Shown here piece by piece: positions 8,132 to 15,424 of a stretch of 64,000 nt of DNA (position 1 is the stretch's first letter; every line of letters begins with the position of its first letter). A program made the translations under genes and the position numbers. The DNA lies in the NCBI GenBank assembly GCA_002529455.1, contig NYMS01000029.1, positions 168,014-232,013 of the forward strand, read 5' to 3'. Under the pieces are notes generated by a model. It was not told the origin of the DNA and did not search any database. It worked only from the letters and a program-made list of their open reading frames with translations. Origin of the DNA: Glycomyces fuscus (GTDB lineage Bacteria; Actinomycetota; Actinomycetes; Streptosporangiales; Streptosporangiaceae).

Positions 8132-9175
8132 CTAGAACGCGTCCGGGTAGAGCTCCTGGGCGATCGTCTCCACGGCGTCGATGTTCCCCAGCGCGCCGGG
8201 GTAGAGGTCACTCGCGGGAACGGCGATGAGGACGTCGTCCTGCACGGCCGGAACGTCGGGGAACGTGCTGCGGAGGTACTCGCGGGTCTGCTCTTCGTGC
8301 TGGGACCCGCTCACGCCGAACACGATGGCTTCGGGGGCCCGGCTGATGATCTCCTCGGGGTTGATCTGGGCGGCGAAGAAGTCGGCGAACTCGGGTGCGT
8401 CGGGGTCGAAGACGTTGTCGCCGCCGGCGGTCCTGATGATGTCCGCCTCGATGCCCGCGCCGATGGCCGACAGCGAATTGCCCTCGACGTAGACCTGCGC
8501 GACGGTGGGCCGCGGAGAGTCGCCGATCGCGGCCTCCACGGCGGCCAGCCGCTCCTCGGTGTCCTGTGTGAGCTCCTCGGCCGCGTCGGGGACGCGCAGG
8601 ATGGCGCCGAGGTCGGCGATGTCCGTCAGCACGTCGGTGACCTCCGCGGTGTTGCGGCGGTCGGCGCAGCCACCGGTCGCGACGTAGGCCTGGGCGCCGT
8701 TCTCGTTCAGCTGCTCGATGCTGGCGAAGCCCTGTTCGGCTGTGAACTCGTACTCCGTGGGGGAGGCCACGAAGTCGGGGCCGACGGCGAGGAGGTCCTC
8801 GCGGGTCGGCGGCGCGTCCGCGCTGATCACCGGGATGTCGGCGGCCTGGTCGGCGATGTCCTCCGGCAGCGCCGAGACCTCCGTCTGGGCCTGGCCGACG
8901 ATGGAGTCCCGCACACCGAGGCGGATGAGCAGTTCGGTCTGCGAGGGCATCAGCCCGACGACGCTACCGGGAGCGGTGTCGAAGGACAGTTCCCGTCCGC
9001 AGTTCGTGATCGTCACGGTCGATCCGGAAGCCTCGGTGCCCGCAGGATCGCTGGTGACGCCCGTACCGCAGGCGGTCAGGGCCAGCGGTATCACGGCGAG
9101 TGCGGCGCACGCGGTCGAGAGGTCGAGGGAACGGGAACGGCGCCGGGACTCGGCCCGGGTGGCATTGCCTGTCAT
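8132..9175 (-). CDS. Metal-chelate ABC transporter substrate-binding lipoprotein (system 1)
   Basis: A 347-residue FecB/BtuF-type binding protein. After a basic N-terminus, a hydrophobic stretch ends in the lipobox L33-T34-A35-C36, so the mature protein should be lipid-anchored outside the membrane. The pattern 'GLMPSQTELLIRLGVRDSIVGQAQT' and the later 'PEEIISRAPEAIVFG' are typical of the periplasmic-binding fold that takes up siderophores, heme, cobalamin or related complexes. It is the last gene of an operon with a matching permease and ATPase; its ATG overlaps the ATPase stop (ATGA). The operon is divergent from the RiPP genes and shares their Zur-type box, which suggests recovery of the metal-loaded peptide product. 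Confidence 0.85.
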   Translation of the reverse strand: MTGNATRAESRRRSRSLDLSTACAALAVIPLALTACGTGVTSDPAGTEASGSTVTITNCGRELSFDTAPGSVVGLMPSQTELLIRLGVRDSIVGQAQTEVSALPEDIADQAADIPVISADAPPTREDLLAVGPDFVASPTEYEFTAEQGFASIEQLNENGAQAYVATGGCADRRNTAEVTDVLTDIADLGAILRVPDAAEELTQDTEERLAAVEAAIGDSPRPTVAQVYVEGNSLSAIGAGIEADIIRTAGGDNVFDPDAPEFADFFAAQINPEEIISRAPEAIVFGVSGSQHEEQTREYLRSTFPDVPAVQDDVLIAVPASDLYPGALGNIDAVETIAQELYPDAF

Positions 9176-10008
9176 GGGGTGGTGATTTCTTCCTGGGTCG
9201 GGGCGGATGGGTCCGTGTCGCCGTGGTCGTTCGGCTTCAGCGGGCTGCGGGCGTCGAAGAGGAGGTGCCGCCGTCCGGAACGCGGATGGGCGACGGCTGT
9301 GGACTCGACTCCGAAGACCGAGCGGATCAGGTCGGTGTGAAGCACCTCGTCCGGGGTGCCGAGGGAGAGCAGGCGGCCCTCGGCCAGGACACCGATGGCG
9401 TCGCAGGAGCGCGCGGCCAGGTTCAGGTCGTGCAGGGCGACCATCACGGTGCGCTCGGTGGCTCTGACCAGGTCGAGGAGTTCGAGCTGATGGGCGATGT
9501 CGAGGTGGTTCGTGGGCTCGTCGAGGACGAGCACGGGTGTGTCCTGGGCGAGCGCGCGGGCGAAGAGCACGCGTTGGCGCTCGCCACCGGAGAGGGCTGA
9601 GAACGAGCGGGTCTCCAGATGCGCGGCGCCGACGCGGGTGAGGGCCTCCCGCGCGAGGGCGATATCGCGGTCGGAATCGCGTCCGTACCCGCGTCCGTGC
9701 GGGATGCGCCCGAGCAGGACCATGTCGAGGACGGGGATCTCGAATTCCTCGCTGTGCTCCTGGGCCATCACCGCTACCTTGCGGGCCAGCTCCCTGCGGT
9801 TCAGCGCGGTGATGTCGGCGCCGTCGAAGAGCACGCGTCCGGCCGAGGGGGACGCGAGCCCCGACACGGCGCGCAGCAGTGTGGACTTGCCGCTCCCGTT
9901 GGGTCCGAGCAGCCCGAGCACGGTGCCCGAGGGCACCGTGACGCTCACGTCGGTGACGACGGGCCGCCCGCCGCGGTGGGCGGCGAGGTTCTCGATGTCG
10001 ACTCTCAT
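9172..10008 (-). CDS. FecE-type ABC transporter ATPase (system 1)
   Basis: A 278-residue ATPase for the uptake system. Walker A GPNGSGKST is at residues 35-43, the signature is 'LSGGERQR', and Walker B with switch is 'VLVLDEPTNHLDIAHQLE' followed by 'ALHDLNLAAR', the H-loop pattern typical of siderophore/cobalamin importers (FecE/BtuD). The start ATG overlaps the permease stop and its own stop overlaps the binding-protein start, so the three subunits are translationally coupled. A C-terminal tail of about 25 residues is poorly conserved. Confidence 0.9.
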   Translation of the reverse strand: MRVDIENLAAHRGGRPVVTDVSVTVPSGTVLGLLGPNGSGKSTLLRAVSGLASPSAGRVLFDGADITALNRRELARKVAVMAQEHSEEFEIPVLDMVLLGRIPHGRGYGRDSDRDIALAREALTRVGAAHLETRSFSALSGGERQRVLFARALAQDTPVLVLDEPTNHLDIAHQLELLDLVRATERTVMVALHDLNLAARSCDAIGVLAEGRLLSLGTPDEVLHTDLIRSVFGVESTAVAHPRSGRRHLLFDARSPLKPNDHGDTDPSAPTQEEITTP

Positions 10009-11180
10009 CGGCCCATCCCCACGCTTTCGGCGCGGTCGCGCCGCAGCAGCCACAGGAAGAACGGTGCTCCGACCATCGCGGTGAGCACACCCAGGGGGAT
10101 CTCCGAGGGGTCGGCCAGGGTCCGGGCCAGGAAGTCGCAGGTGGCGAGGAACACCGCTCCGCCGAGCAGGGCGACGGGGAGCATCCTGCGGTGGTCGGAA
10201 CCGACGATGATGCGCGCGATGTGGGGGATGATCAGCCCGACGAAGCCGATGCCTCCGGAGACCGCGACGACCGATCCGGTCAGCAGGGCCGCGGCGATGA
10301 GGGTGCCGCTGCGCAGCCGGTTGACGTTGACGCCCAGGGACGCGGCAGCGTCGTCGCCGACGAGGAGGGCGTTGAGTGCCCGCGCGCGGAACGCGGCGTA
10401 GAGCGTCACGACGAGCAGCGCCGCCGCCGGCAGGGCGAGGTGGCCCATCGTGGCGGCGGAGACCGAACCCAGCAGGAAGAACATGATGCCGAAGACGTTC
10501 TGGGCGTCGGTGGTGATGGTCAGGTAGCTGGTCACGGCGCTGAAGAGGGAGCCGAGGGCGACGCCCGCGAGGATGAGGCGCTGGGGTGCGATGCGCCCGT
10601 TCTTGCGGGCCAGGGTGTAGACGGCCGCGGTGGCCAGGAGTGCGCCGAGGAAGGCCGAGCCCCCGATCCCGAGGGAGCTGGTCCCGATGCCCAGGACGAT
10701 GAACGACACCGCGCCGACCCCGGCGCCGGCGGAGACACCGAGGATGTAGGGCTCGGCCAGGGAGTTGTGGACCACGGCCTGCATCAGAGCACCGGCCAGG
10801 GCGAGCGCGGCACCGGCGGTCGCGGCCAGGAGCGCGCGGGGCAACCGGAACCGCCAGACGGCGCTGTCCTGCACCGTCGTCAGCGACCCGTCGGACATCC
10901 ACGGCATCCCGGGCACCAGATGGCCGATGACGATGCGCAGGGTGTCCGCCGGGGGTACGTCGATCGTGCCGACGCTCGTCGACACCAGCACCACCGCCAG
11001 AAGCGCGAGGGCCAGGACCGGAACGAGTATCCGGGCGGCGAGCACGCCGCGTCGCCGGACGTTCGCCGCGGGGGCGGCCGGGGCCGGGGCGCCGCCGGGG
11101 GGTGCCCCTCCGGGGCGCGTGTTGGCCAGAAGGCGTTGGAGGGAAGTCGACACGCGTCTTCCGTTGGTTGCTTGTGGCAT
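10005..11180 (-). CDS. FecCD-family permease (system 1)
   Basis: A 391-residue membrane permease with about ten helices. FecCD landmarks are present: 'RLPRALLAATAGAALALAGA' then 'LMQAVVHNSLAEPYILGVSA', 'AASLGVNVNRLR', 'GGIGFVGLIIPHIARIIVGS', and the C-terminal 'SEIPLGVLTAMVGAPFFLWL' before 'LRR'. A proline/glycine-rich cytoplasmic N-terminal stretch of about 40 residues precedes the first helix. ATG 11180 lies 17 bases after the stop of the peptidase gene; the ribosome binding site is weak, so a slightly later GTG is possible. One permease gene implies a homodimer. Confidence 0.88.
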   Translation of the reverse strand: MPQATNGRRVSTSLQRLLANTRPGGAPPGGAPAPAAPAANVRRRGVLAARILVPVLALALLAVVLVSTSVGTIDVPPADTLRIVIGHLVPGMPWMSDGSLTTVQDSAVWRFRLPRALLAATAGAALALAGALMQAVVHNSLAEPYILGVSAGAGVGAVSFIVLGIGTSSLGIGGSAFLGALLATAAVYTLARKNGRIAPQRLILAGVALGSLFSAVTSYLTITTDAQNVFGIMFFLLGSVSAATMGHLALPAAALLVVTLYAAFRARALNALLVGDDAAASLGVNVNRLRSGTLIAAALLTGSVVAVSGGIGFVGLIIPHIARIIVGSDHRRMLPVALLGGAVFLATCDFLARTLADPSEIPLGVLTAMVGAPFFLWLLRRDRAESVGMGR

Positions 11181-11197
11181 CTGTCGCGGGGGCTCTC

Positions 11198-12943
11198 TCA
11201 GGTCGTCGGTGGAGCGGTCTGTACTGATCCGGTGGCGGCCGCGGCGAAGCCGAGGACGGTCGCGCCGAGACGGTGGAGGCTGTCGAGGTGGTTGCCTCCG
11301 TGGCCCGTCTCCGGGGCGCGCCACACGGTGGCGCTGCCTCCGGCACGGCTCAGCGCCTCGACGACCGCCAGGGTGTCGTCGGCGGCCACCCGGGAGTCCT
11401 CCGCCAACACGATGCCGAGGAAGCGGGGAGGGACGGTGCCGGCGGCCAGCGACCTGGCACGGTGCAGCGGTGAGATCCGGCGCAGGTGCTCGATCCCCTC
11501 GGGGGTGTCCGAGGCCCCGAACTCGCCGGCCCACCGCCGTCCGAGCGGGTGGGCGCCCAGATTGAGCAGGTCGAGCGGCGCCGCGGTGCTGACGACGCCG
11601 GCGCACAGGTCCGGCGACCCGAGAGCGCAGCTGGTGGCCAGGACTCCGCCGTGGGAGGCGCCCGCCAGGACGAGCAGGTCGGGTCGGGTGAGCCCGGCCT
11701 CGACCAGGCCGCGTGCGACCGCGGCGAGGTCGTCGATACCGCGGCCCTTGGCGAGGCCGTGTCCGGCCCGCCGCCAGGCCGCGCCGTGCTCGCCGCCGCC
11801 CCGGACCTGCGCGATGGCGTACCGGCCACCGTGCTCGACCCACGCCGGCACGGTCGGTTCGAACACCGGCAGACTCGGCACGCCGAAGCCGCCGTAGCAG
11901 GTCAGGATCAGCGGCGCGGGGCCCTCGGCGCCGGTCGGCGAGGTGACCACGACGGGTACGCCTGTGCCGTCCTCGGCGGTGAGGACGTGCCGTTCGGTGC
12001 GTGCCGGGCTCTGCCGTCGGACGGGTGTTCCCCGGTGGGACAGCAGCTCTTCGGCGGGTACGACCCGGGGAGGGAGTACCGGGCCTTCGACGAGGACGTG
12101 GAACCGGCCGGCGTCAGCGCTCACCCCGGTCGCGACGGCCGGGGCACCCTGGTAGGTGACCTCTCGTTCGGCCGCGACCGCCCCCCGGACGAGCCGCACG
12201 ATGACACTGCGGCCGGCGCGTACGCCGACGGCGACGACATCCTGGCCGAGGGCGGCGAACGAGGTGACCCGCAGGTCCGGTTCGTCCCAGCACCACCTCC
12301 GGGCCCCGTCCCCCGGGTCGAGGCCCTGAAGGCGGGCACCGTCGTCGACGACGAGGTCGTCGCCGGCGGCCAGGACCCGGGCGATGGCGGCGAACTCGGC
12401 GAGCTCGGCACCGGTGTCACGGTCGACGAGGCGGCTGGGCCGACCCGGGCGGCTCTCGGCGAGCAGACCGCGCCGCCCTCCGGGGAAGAGCCTGAGCCGG
12501 GTGTCCGGCGGCACGGCCGAGGCCGTCGACCGCCCGGTCCGCGCGTCGATGCGGACGAGGCTGCGGGAGCGGCCGGCGACCAGTTCGACACCGGACGAGT
12601 CGTCCTCCCAGAGCATGGGGTCGTAACGGCAGCGGAACTCCGGGTAGAGCCGCAGGGCCCCGGTGGCGGTGTCCACCAGCCCCAGCGCGGCGTCCTCGTC
12701 CGCGCGTTCGGCGAGTTGGACGCAGATGGTCCTCCCGTCCGGGGAGGGAGCCATACGCAGGATGTGCCCCTCGGGCTCGATCACCGGTGAGCCGGTGTCC
12801 ACCCGGTAGATCCCCTGGCGTCGGCGGCCGGGCGGCCGACTGAGCGCGAACCCGTTCTCCGGCAGGCCCGGGCGGCCGTGCCGCTCCCACCTCGCGAGCG
12901 CGGTGTCGATGGCGGGGACGGTGGGAGGGAGGGAGTCGTGCAC
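11198..12943 (-). CDS. Prolyl oligopeptidase-like (S9) peptidase
   Basis: A 581-residue two-domain protein: an N-terminal beta-propeller-like region (about 1-330) and a C-terminal alpha/beta-hydrolase. The catalytic triad reads S430 in GASHGG, D516 in 'AEDSRV' and H548 in 'ETGHGG', with the S9 landmark 'LILTCYGGFG' and 'QVRGGGEHG' before it. Prolyl oligopeptidases cut after proline in short peptides in the cytoplasm; no signal peptide is seen. It starts at GTG 12943, three bases after the upstream stop. In this RiPP/uptake operon it could trim the modified precursor, whose only proline per repeat is in ENPFD, or open the re-imported complex. Both roles are inference. Confidence 0.8.
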   Translation of the reverse strand: MHDSLPPTVPAIDTALARWERHGRPGLPENGFALSRPPGRRRQGIYRVDTGSPVIEPEGHILRMAPSPDGRTICVQLAERADEDAALGLVDTATGALRLYPEFRCRYDPMLWEDDSSGVELVAGRSRSLVRIDARTGRSTASAVPPDTRLRLFPGGRRGLLAESRPGRPSRLVDRDTGAELAEFAAIARVLAAGDDLVVDDGARLQGLDPGDGARRWCWDEPDLRVTSFAALGQDVVAVGVRAGRSVIVRLVRGAVAAEREVTYQGAPAVATGVSADAGRFHVLVEGPVLPPRVVPAEELLSHRGTPVRRQSPARTERHVLTAEDGTGVPVVVTSPTGAEGPAPLILTCYGGFGVPSLPVFEPTVPAWVEHGGRYAIAQVRGGGEHGAAWRRAGHGLAKGRGIDDLAAVARGLVEAGLTRPDLLVLAGASHGGVLATSCALGSPDLCAGVVSTAAPLDLLNLGAHPLGRRWAGEFGASDTPEGIEHLRRISPLHRARSLAAGTVPPRFLGIVLAEDSRVAADDTLAVVEALSRAGGSATVWRAPETGHGGNHLDSLHRLGATVLGFAAAATGSVQTAPPTT

Positions 12944-12946
12944 CGT

Positions 12947-14149
12947 TCACCGACCGACGGTGTCGATGGCGCCACCGTGCCAGTACAGGTGCCCGCCCTC
13001 GTCGAGCGCGCTGGGCACGGTGACGGTGCCGAGTCCGCCGTCGCGGAACAGGTGCAGCTGGCCGTCGCCCCCTCTGGTCACCGCGACCGTCGTCCCCGTG
13101 GGATCGACGGCCACGGAGCGGCGCTGCGCGGGTGAGTCGCCGACCGGGTCCCAGGGCAGACGCCCGGGGGCGGGCGGGTTCGACATCGCGGGAAGCGGCG
13201 TCCGGTGCCGGACGCGCATCGACGGCTCGTCCCGCTCGATGACGGTGAGCTCGTCCCCGTCCGGGTGGATCGTGGCCACGGCGGCCCGGGTGCCGCCGAG
13301 CGCGAAGCGGAAGGCCAGTCCCCGGGGCAGCCCCAGGCAGCGCGTCCGTCCGGTGGACAGGTCGATGTCGACCAGGTGGTTCGTCCACTCGGTCCACTCC
13401 GTCGCGGATGCGGGCCCGCCCCGGACCACGCCCACCGCACGGCCGGCGGCCGGATCCAGACGCAGGTAGTAGGCGCGTCCGGGCACCGGCCAGGCGACGG
13501 TGCCGAGCATGCGCGGCACGCCGCCGTCGATGACGAACCGCTCCAGTCCCCTGCTCGTCGCGGTCGCCGCGATGCCGGTGCGCTGGTCGACGACGTCGCC
13601 GTGTCCGTCGTCGGCGATCTCGCGGACGGTCTCACCGGTGATCCGGGGCACGTGGGGGGCGACGCCGAGGCACCGGGAGAGGGGGAACGCCTCCAGGGCC
13701 CCGGGCTCCCTGTGGCGCAGCACGACCGCCGGTTCGCCGCCGGCCTGGTCGGGGACGACCATCACCCCGGGCTCGCCGACCCGGGAGCGGAACCGCACCG
13801 ACTCCTCCCGCTCCAGGTCGACCAGGGTGACGACGTCGCTCCACGCCTCCTCGTTCGCGCCCAGCCCGCTCGTCACCACCACGTAGCGGCCCGAGGCGTC
13901 GCAGGCGAGGTGCTCGCCGGGGATGGCCGCGGGGAAGCGCCGTTCCCCGCGGGATCCCGAGACCACGAGGGCGCCGGAGCGGTCGTCGACGTAGGCCCAT
14001 CCGGCGCCTCCCCCTCCGCGGCGGGGCAGCGCCAGGACCCCGGCGTGCTCGGCGAGCACCGCGTCGCCGAGCGGTCTGACGGTGCCGTCGGCGACGGCGT
14101 ACGTGCGGCCCGCACGGTAGTCGGCCACGAGGAGGGTCGGAAAATCCAT
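12947..14149 (-). CDS. Beta-propeller-like protein of the RiPP locus
   Basis: A 400-residue soluble protein with repeated strand-turn patterns such as 'YVVVTSGLGANEEAWSDVVT' and 'AVAVDPTGTTVAVTRGGDG'-like units, resembling the seven-blade propeller of S9 peptidases but lacking a hydrolase domain. It may be a partner of, or scaffold for, the peptidase encoded next. It is the first gene of the minus-strand operon. The ATG at 14149 has no ribosome binding site, but TAGCTT lies exactly 6 bases upstream, so the message is probably leaderless. A Zur-type box sits just upstream. No characterised relative is recognised. Confidence 0.65.
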   Translation of the reverse strand: MDFPTLLVADYRAGRTYAVADGTVRPLGDAVLAEHAGVLALPRRGGGGAGWAYVDDRSGALVVSGSRGERRFPAAIPGEHLACDASGRYVVVTSGLGANEEAWSDVVTLVDLEREESVRFRSRVGEPGVMVVPDQAGGEPAVVLRHREPGALEAFPLSRCLGVAPHVPRITGETVREIADDGHGDVVDQRTGIAATATSRGLERFVIDGGVPRMLGTVAWPVPGRAYYLRLDPAAGRAVGVVRGGPASATEWTEWTNHLVDIDLSTGRTRCLGLPRGLAFRFALGGTRAAVATIHPDGDELTVIERDEPSMRVRHRTPLPAMSNPPAPGRLPWDPVGDSPAQRRSVAVDPTGTTVAVTRGGDGQLHLFRDGGLGTVTVPSALDEGGHLYWHGGAIDTVGR

Positions 14150-14155
14150 GGACCA

Positions 14156-14161
14156 AAGCTA
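14156..14161 (-). promoter_or_regulatory. -10 of leaderless minus-strand promoter
   Basis: Read on the minus strand, TAGCTT (14161-14156) ends 6 bases before the ATG at 14149. This is the spacing expected for a leaderless actinobacterial transcript, and the same spacing recurs at 22,457-22,469. Confidence 0.5.
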
Positions 14162-14168
14162 TTGGGTT

Positions 14169-14183
14169 CGATAATCGTTTTCA
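14169..14183. promoter_or_regulatory. Zur-type box in the divergent RiPP/uptake promoter
   Basis: On the minus strand the site reads TGAAAACGATTATCG, close to the actinobacterial Zur palindrome TGAAAATNATTTTCA and to the second site in this window (TGAAAATCATTATCA). It lies between the -10 elements of both divergent promoters: TAGAGT at 14186-14191 for the RiPP operon and TAGCTT at 14161-14156 for the uptake operon. One bound repressor could block both when zinc is sufficient. IdeR/DmdR boxes (TTAGGTTAGGCTAACC type) look different. Confidence 0.7.
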
Positions 14184-14185
14184 AG

Positions 14186-14191
14186 TAGAGT
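14186..14191 (+). promoter_or_regulatory. -10 of RiPP operon promoter
   Basis: TAGAGT two bases after the Zur-type box gives a start of transcription near 14,198, about 70 bases before the precursor GTG. No clear -35 is seen; the region where it would lie is covered by the box. Confidence 0.4.
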
Positions 14192-14266
14192 GTGCCTCGT
14201 TCGTCCCCCACGAACACGTATCGGCGCGCATAACCGATGCGTCATGCCTTGAGAAGGGAATGGCCT

Positions 14267-14449
14267 GTGGACAAGCAGATCGTCGCCGAGATCGAAGAGG
14301 CCGAACAGCTGGCGCACCTGTCGGCCTCGCACTCCAACGCCCTCGTCGAGAACCCCTTCGACGTCGTCACCGAGATCGAGGAAGCCGAGCAGCTGGCGCA
14401 CCTGTCGGCCTCGCACTCCAACGCCCTCGTCGAGAACCCCTTCGACTAA
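14267..14449 (+). CDS. Tandem-repeat RiPP precursor peptide
   Basis: A 60-residue peptide: MDKQI, then two copies of a 28-residue cassette. Each cassette holds a leader-like part V(A/T)EIEEAEQL and a core-like part AHLSASHSNALVENPFD. The core has three Ser and two His, no Cys or Thr, and one Pro. Leader-binding proteins of azol(in)e pathways recognise acidic/hydrophobic segments such as IEEAEQL, so each core may carry its own recognition site. Ser could be cyclised to oxazoline/oxazole by the YcaO protein, placing O/N rings beside His, a plausible metal site. GTG 14267 is chosen for GAGAAGGGA 8-16 bases upstream; an ATG at 14260 is in another frame. Confidence 0.8.
   Translation: MDKQIVAEIEEAEQLAHLSASHSNALVENPFDVVTEIEEAEQLAHLSASHSNALVENPFD
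14282..14446 (+). repeat. 84-bp tandem duplication inside the precursor
   Basis: Unit 1 is 14282-14365 and unit 2 is 14366-14446. The leader half differs by one amino-acid change (Ala to Thr) and a few silent bases. From the CTGGCGCAC codons onward the two copies are identical for about 54 bases. Either the duplication is recent or the core is held constant by selection or gene conversion. Confidence 0.85.
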
Positions 14450-14482
14450 CTCTCGTCCCCACGACGCAGTCAGTGAGAACCA

Positions 14483-14515
14483 CCCGGTCGGGCAGCCCCG
14501 CGCTGCCCGACCGGG
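14483..14515 (+). terminator. Hairpin attenuator after the precursor gene
   Basis: CCCGGTCGGGCAG (14483-14495) pairs perfectly with CTGCCCGACCGGG (14503-14515) across a 7-base loop, followed by CCGTTT. Placed between the precursor stop and the first enzyme gene, it would let the precursor message exceed that of the enzymes by partial read-through. Confidence 0.7.
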
Positions 14516-14533
14516 CCGTTTGAGAGGCCGGTC

Positions 14534-15424
14534 ATGCCCCCAGAACCATCCATCGCCCGTGTGCCGGAGACCGGCGCGCACGTCATCGTCGACAACGGGG
14601 GCACCGGTGTCGTACGCACCTCCTCGGGGCGCTTCCTCCGCCTCGTGTCCCCTCCGCCCGGCCTCCTGGAGGTCCTGGGCGGTGCCTCGAACGGTGACGG
14701 CGACGCCGCCGCGTACGCCGAGGCGCTTCGCGCGAGGATGTCCGCGCGCGAGGAGGAGGAAGCACAGCAGCGTTGGCCGGGTCCGCGGCGCGGGGTCGCC
14801 CTGGTCGGCGGGGGCCCGCTCGTCGACGCGGTGGCTGACGCCCTGACCGGCTGGGGCGTGGCCGTCAGCCGCCACACCGACGGCGGCTCGCTGCTCGCCG
14901 CGATGGACGGAGCGGCCGACGACCGTCGCGGGGACACCGGCACGGCGGGTTCCCGGGGAGGGGGCGTCCGGCCGTGGGGACTGGTCGTCGCGTACGCGGA
15001 CTCGCCCGCCGAGCGCCTCGGGTGGGACCGGCTCGACGCGCTTCCGAACAGGGGTGTGGCCTGGCTACGCGCCTACCGCGAGGGCGAGAACTGCTTCGTC
15101 GATCCGATCTGCCTCGACGGGGACGACCCCGGATCCGAGCAGGTGTACCGGCGGCGCCTGGCCGCGAGCTTCGTTCCCCGCGAACTCGACGCCTGGCGGC
15201 ACGCGGCCGCGGCCGCCGCGCCCCCCTCGGCCGCCGCACACGTACTGATGACGGGCCGGCTGCTGACCCTGGCCCTGGCCTGGGCGCAGGGGTCGGAGGC
15301 CCTGGGGAGCTACCGCGGCACCCTGTGGAAACTGGTCCCCGCCACCGGCACGATCAGCGAGCACCCGGTCCTGGCCTACGACCCGCCGCCCCCCGTCGAC
15401 CGAGGGGCGCGTCGGCGGACATGA
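14534..15424 (+). CDS. Leader-binding / E1-like partner protein of azoline RiPP synthesis
   Basis: A 296-residue protein resembling the 'TOMM precursor leader peptide-binding' (ocin-ThiF-like) proteins that hand the leader to the YcaO enzyme. An N-terminal winged-helix-like region (to about residue 75) precedes a Rossmann-like segment with 'RRGVALVGGGPLVDAVADAL'. The family-like stretch 'NRGVAWLRAYREGENCFVDP' then 'ICLDGDDPGSEQVYRRRL' follows; in relatives it is 'G....VGP...PG...C..C', but here the zinc cysteines are absent, as in the non-adenylating subtype. ATG 14534 has GAGAGG upstream, and the stop overlaps the next ATG (ATGA). The assignment rests on pattern and position, not on strong motifs. 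Confidence 0.65.
   Translation: MPPEPSIARVPETGAHVIVDNGGTGVVRTSSGRFLRLVSPPPGLLEVLGGASNGDGDAAAYAEALRARMSAREEEEAQQRWPGPRRGVALVGGGPLVDAVADALTGWGVAVSRHTDGGSLLAAMDGAADDRRGDTGTAGSRGGGVRPWGLVVAYADSPAERLGWDRLDALPNRGVAWLRAYREGENCFVDPICLDGDDPGSEQVYRRRLAASFVPRELDAWRHAAAAAAPPSAAAHVLMTGRLLTLALAWAQGSEALGSYRGTLWKLVPATGTISEHPVLAYDPPPPVDRGARRRT

Noticed and set aside
7531..8211. Minus-strand frame across the ArsR relic and terminator
   Set aside because: It crosses a strong 18-bp terminator hairpin and has no protein family pattern.
10191..12790. Long plus-strand frames across the uptake and peptidase genes
   Set aside because: Shadows of the minus-strand permease and S9 peptidase, which show catalytic and transporter motifs.
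14169..14183. Iron-box (IdeR/DmdR) reading of the AT-rich dyads
   Set aside because: The 15-bp TGAAAA...ATCA pattern does not fit TTAGGTTAGGCTAACCTAA; a Zur/Fur-type site fits much better.
14282..14446. CRISPR-like or general DNA repeat
   Set aside because: Only two direct 84-base units, in frame and within one coding sequence; this is a duplicated precursor cassette.
14159..14875. A 238-codon minus-strand frame antisense to the precursor region
   Set aside because: The plus strand has the ribosome binding site, promoter and repeat peptide; the minus frame only mirrors the repeat and lacks recognisable features.
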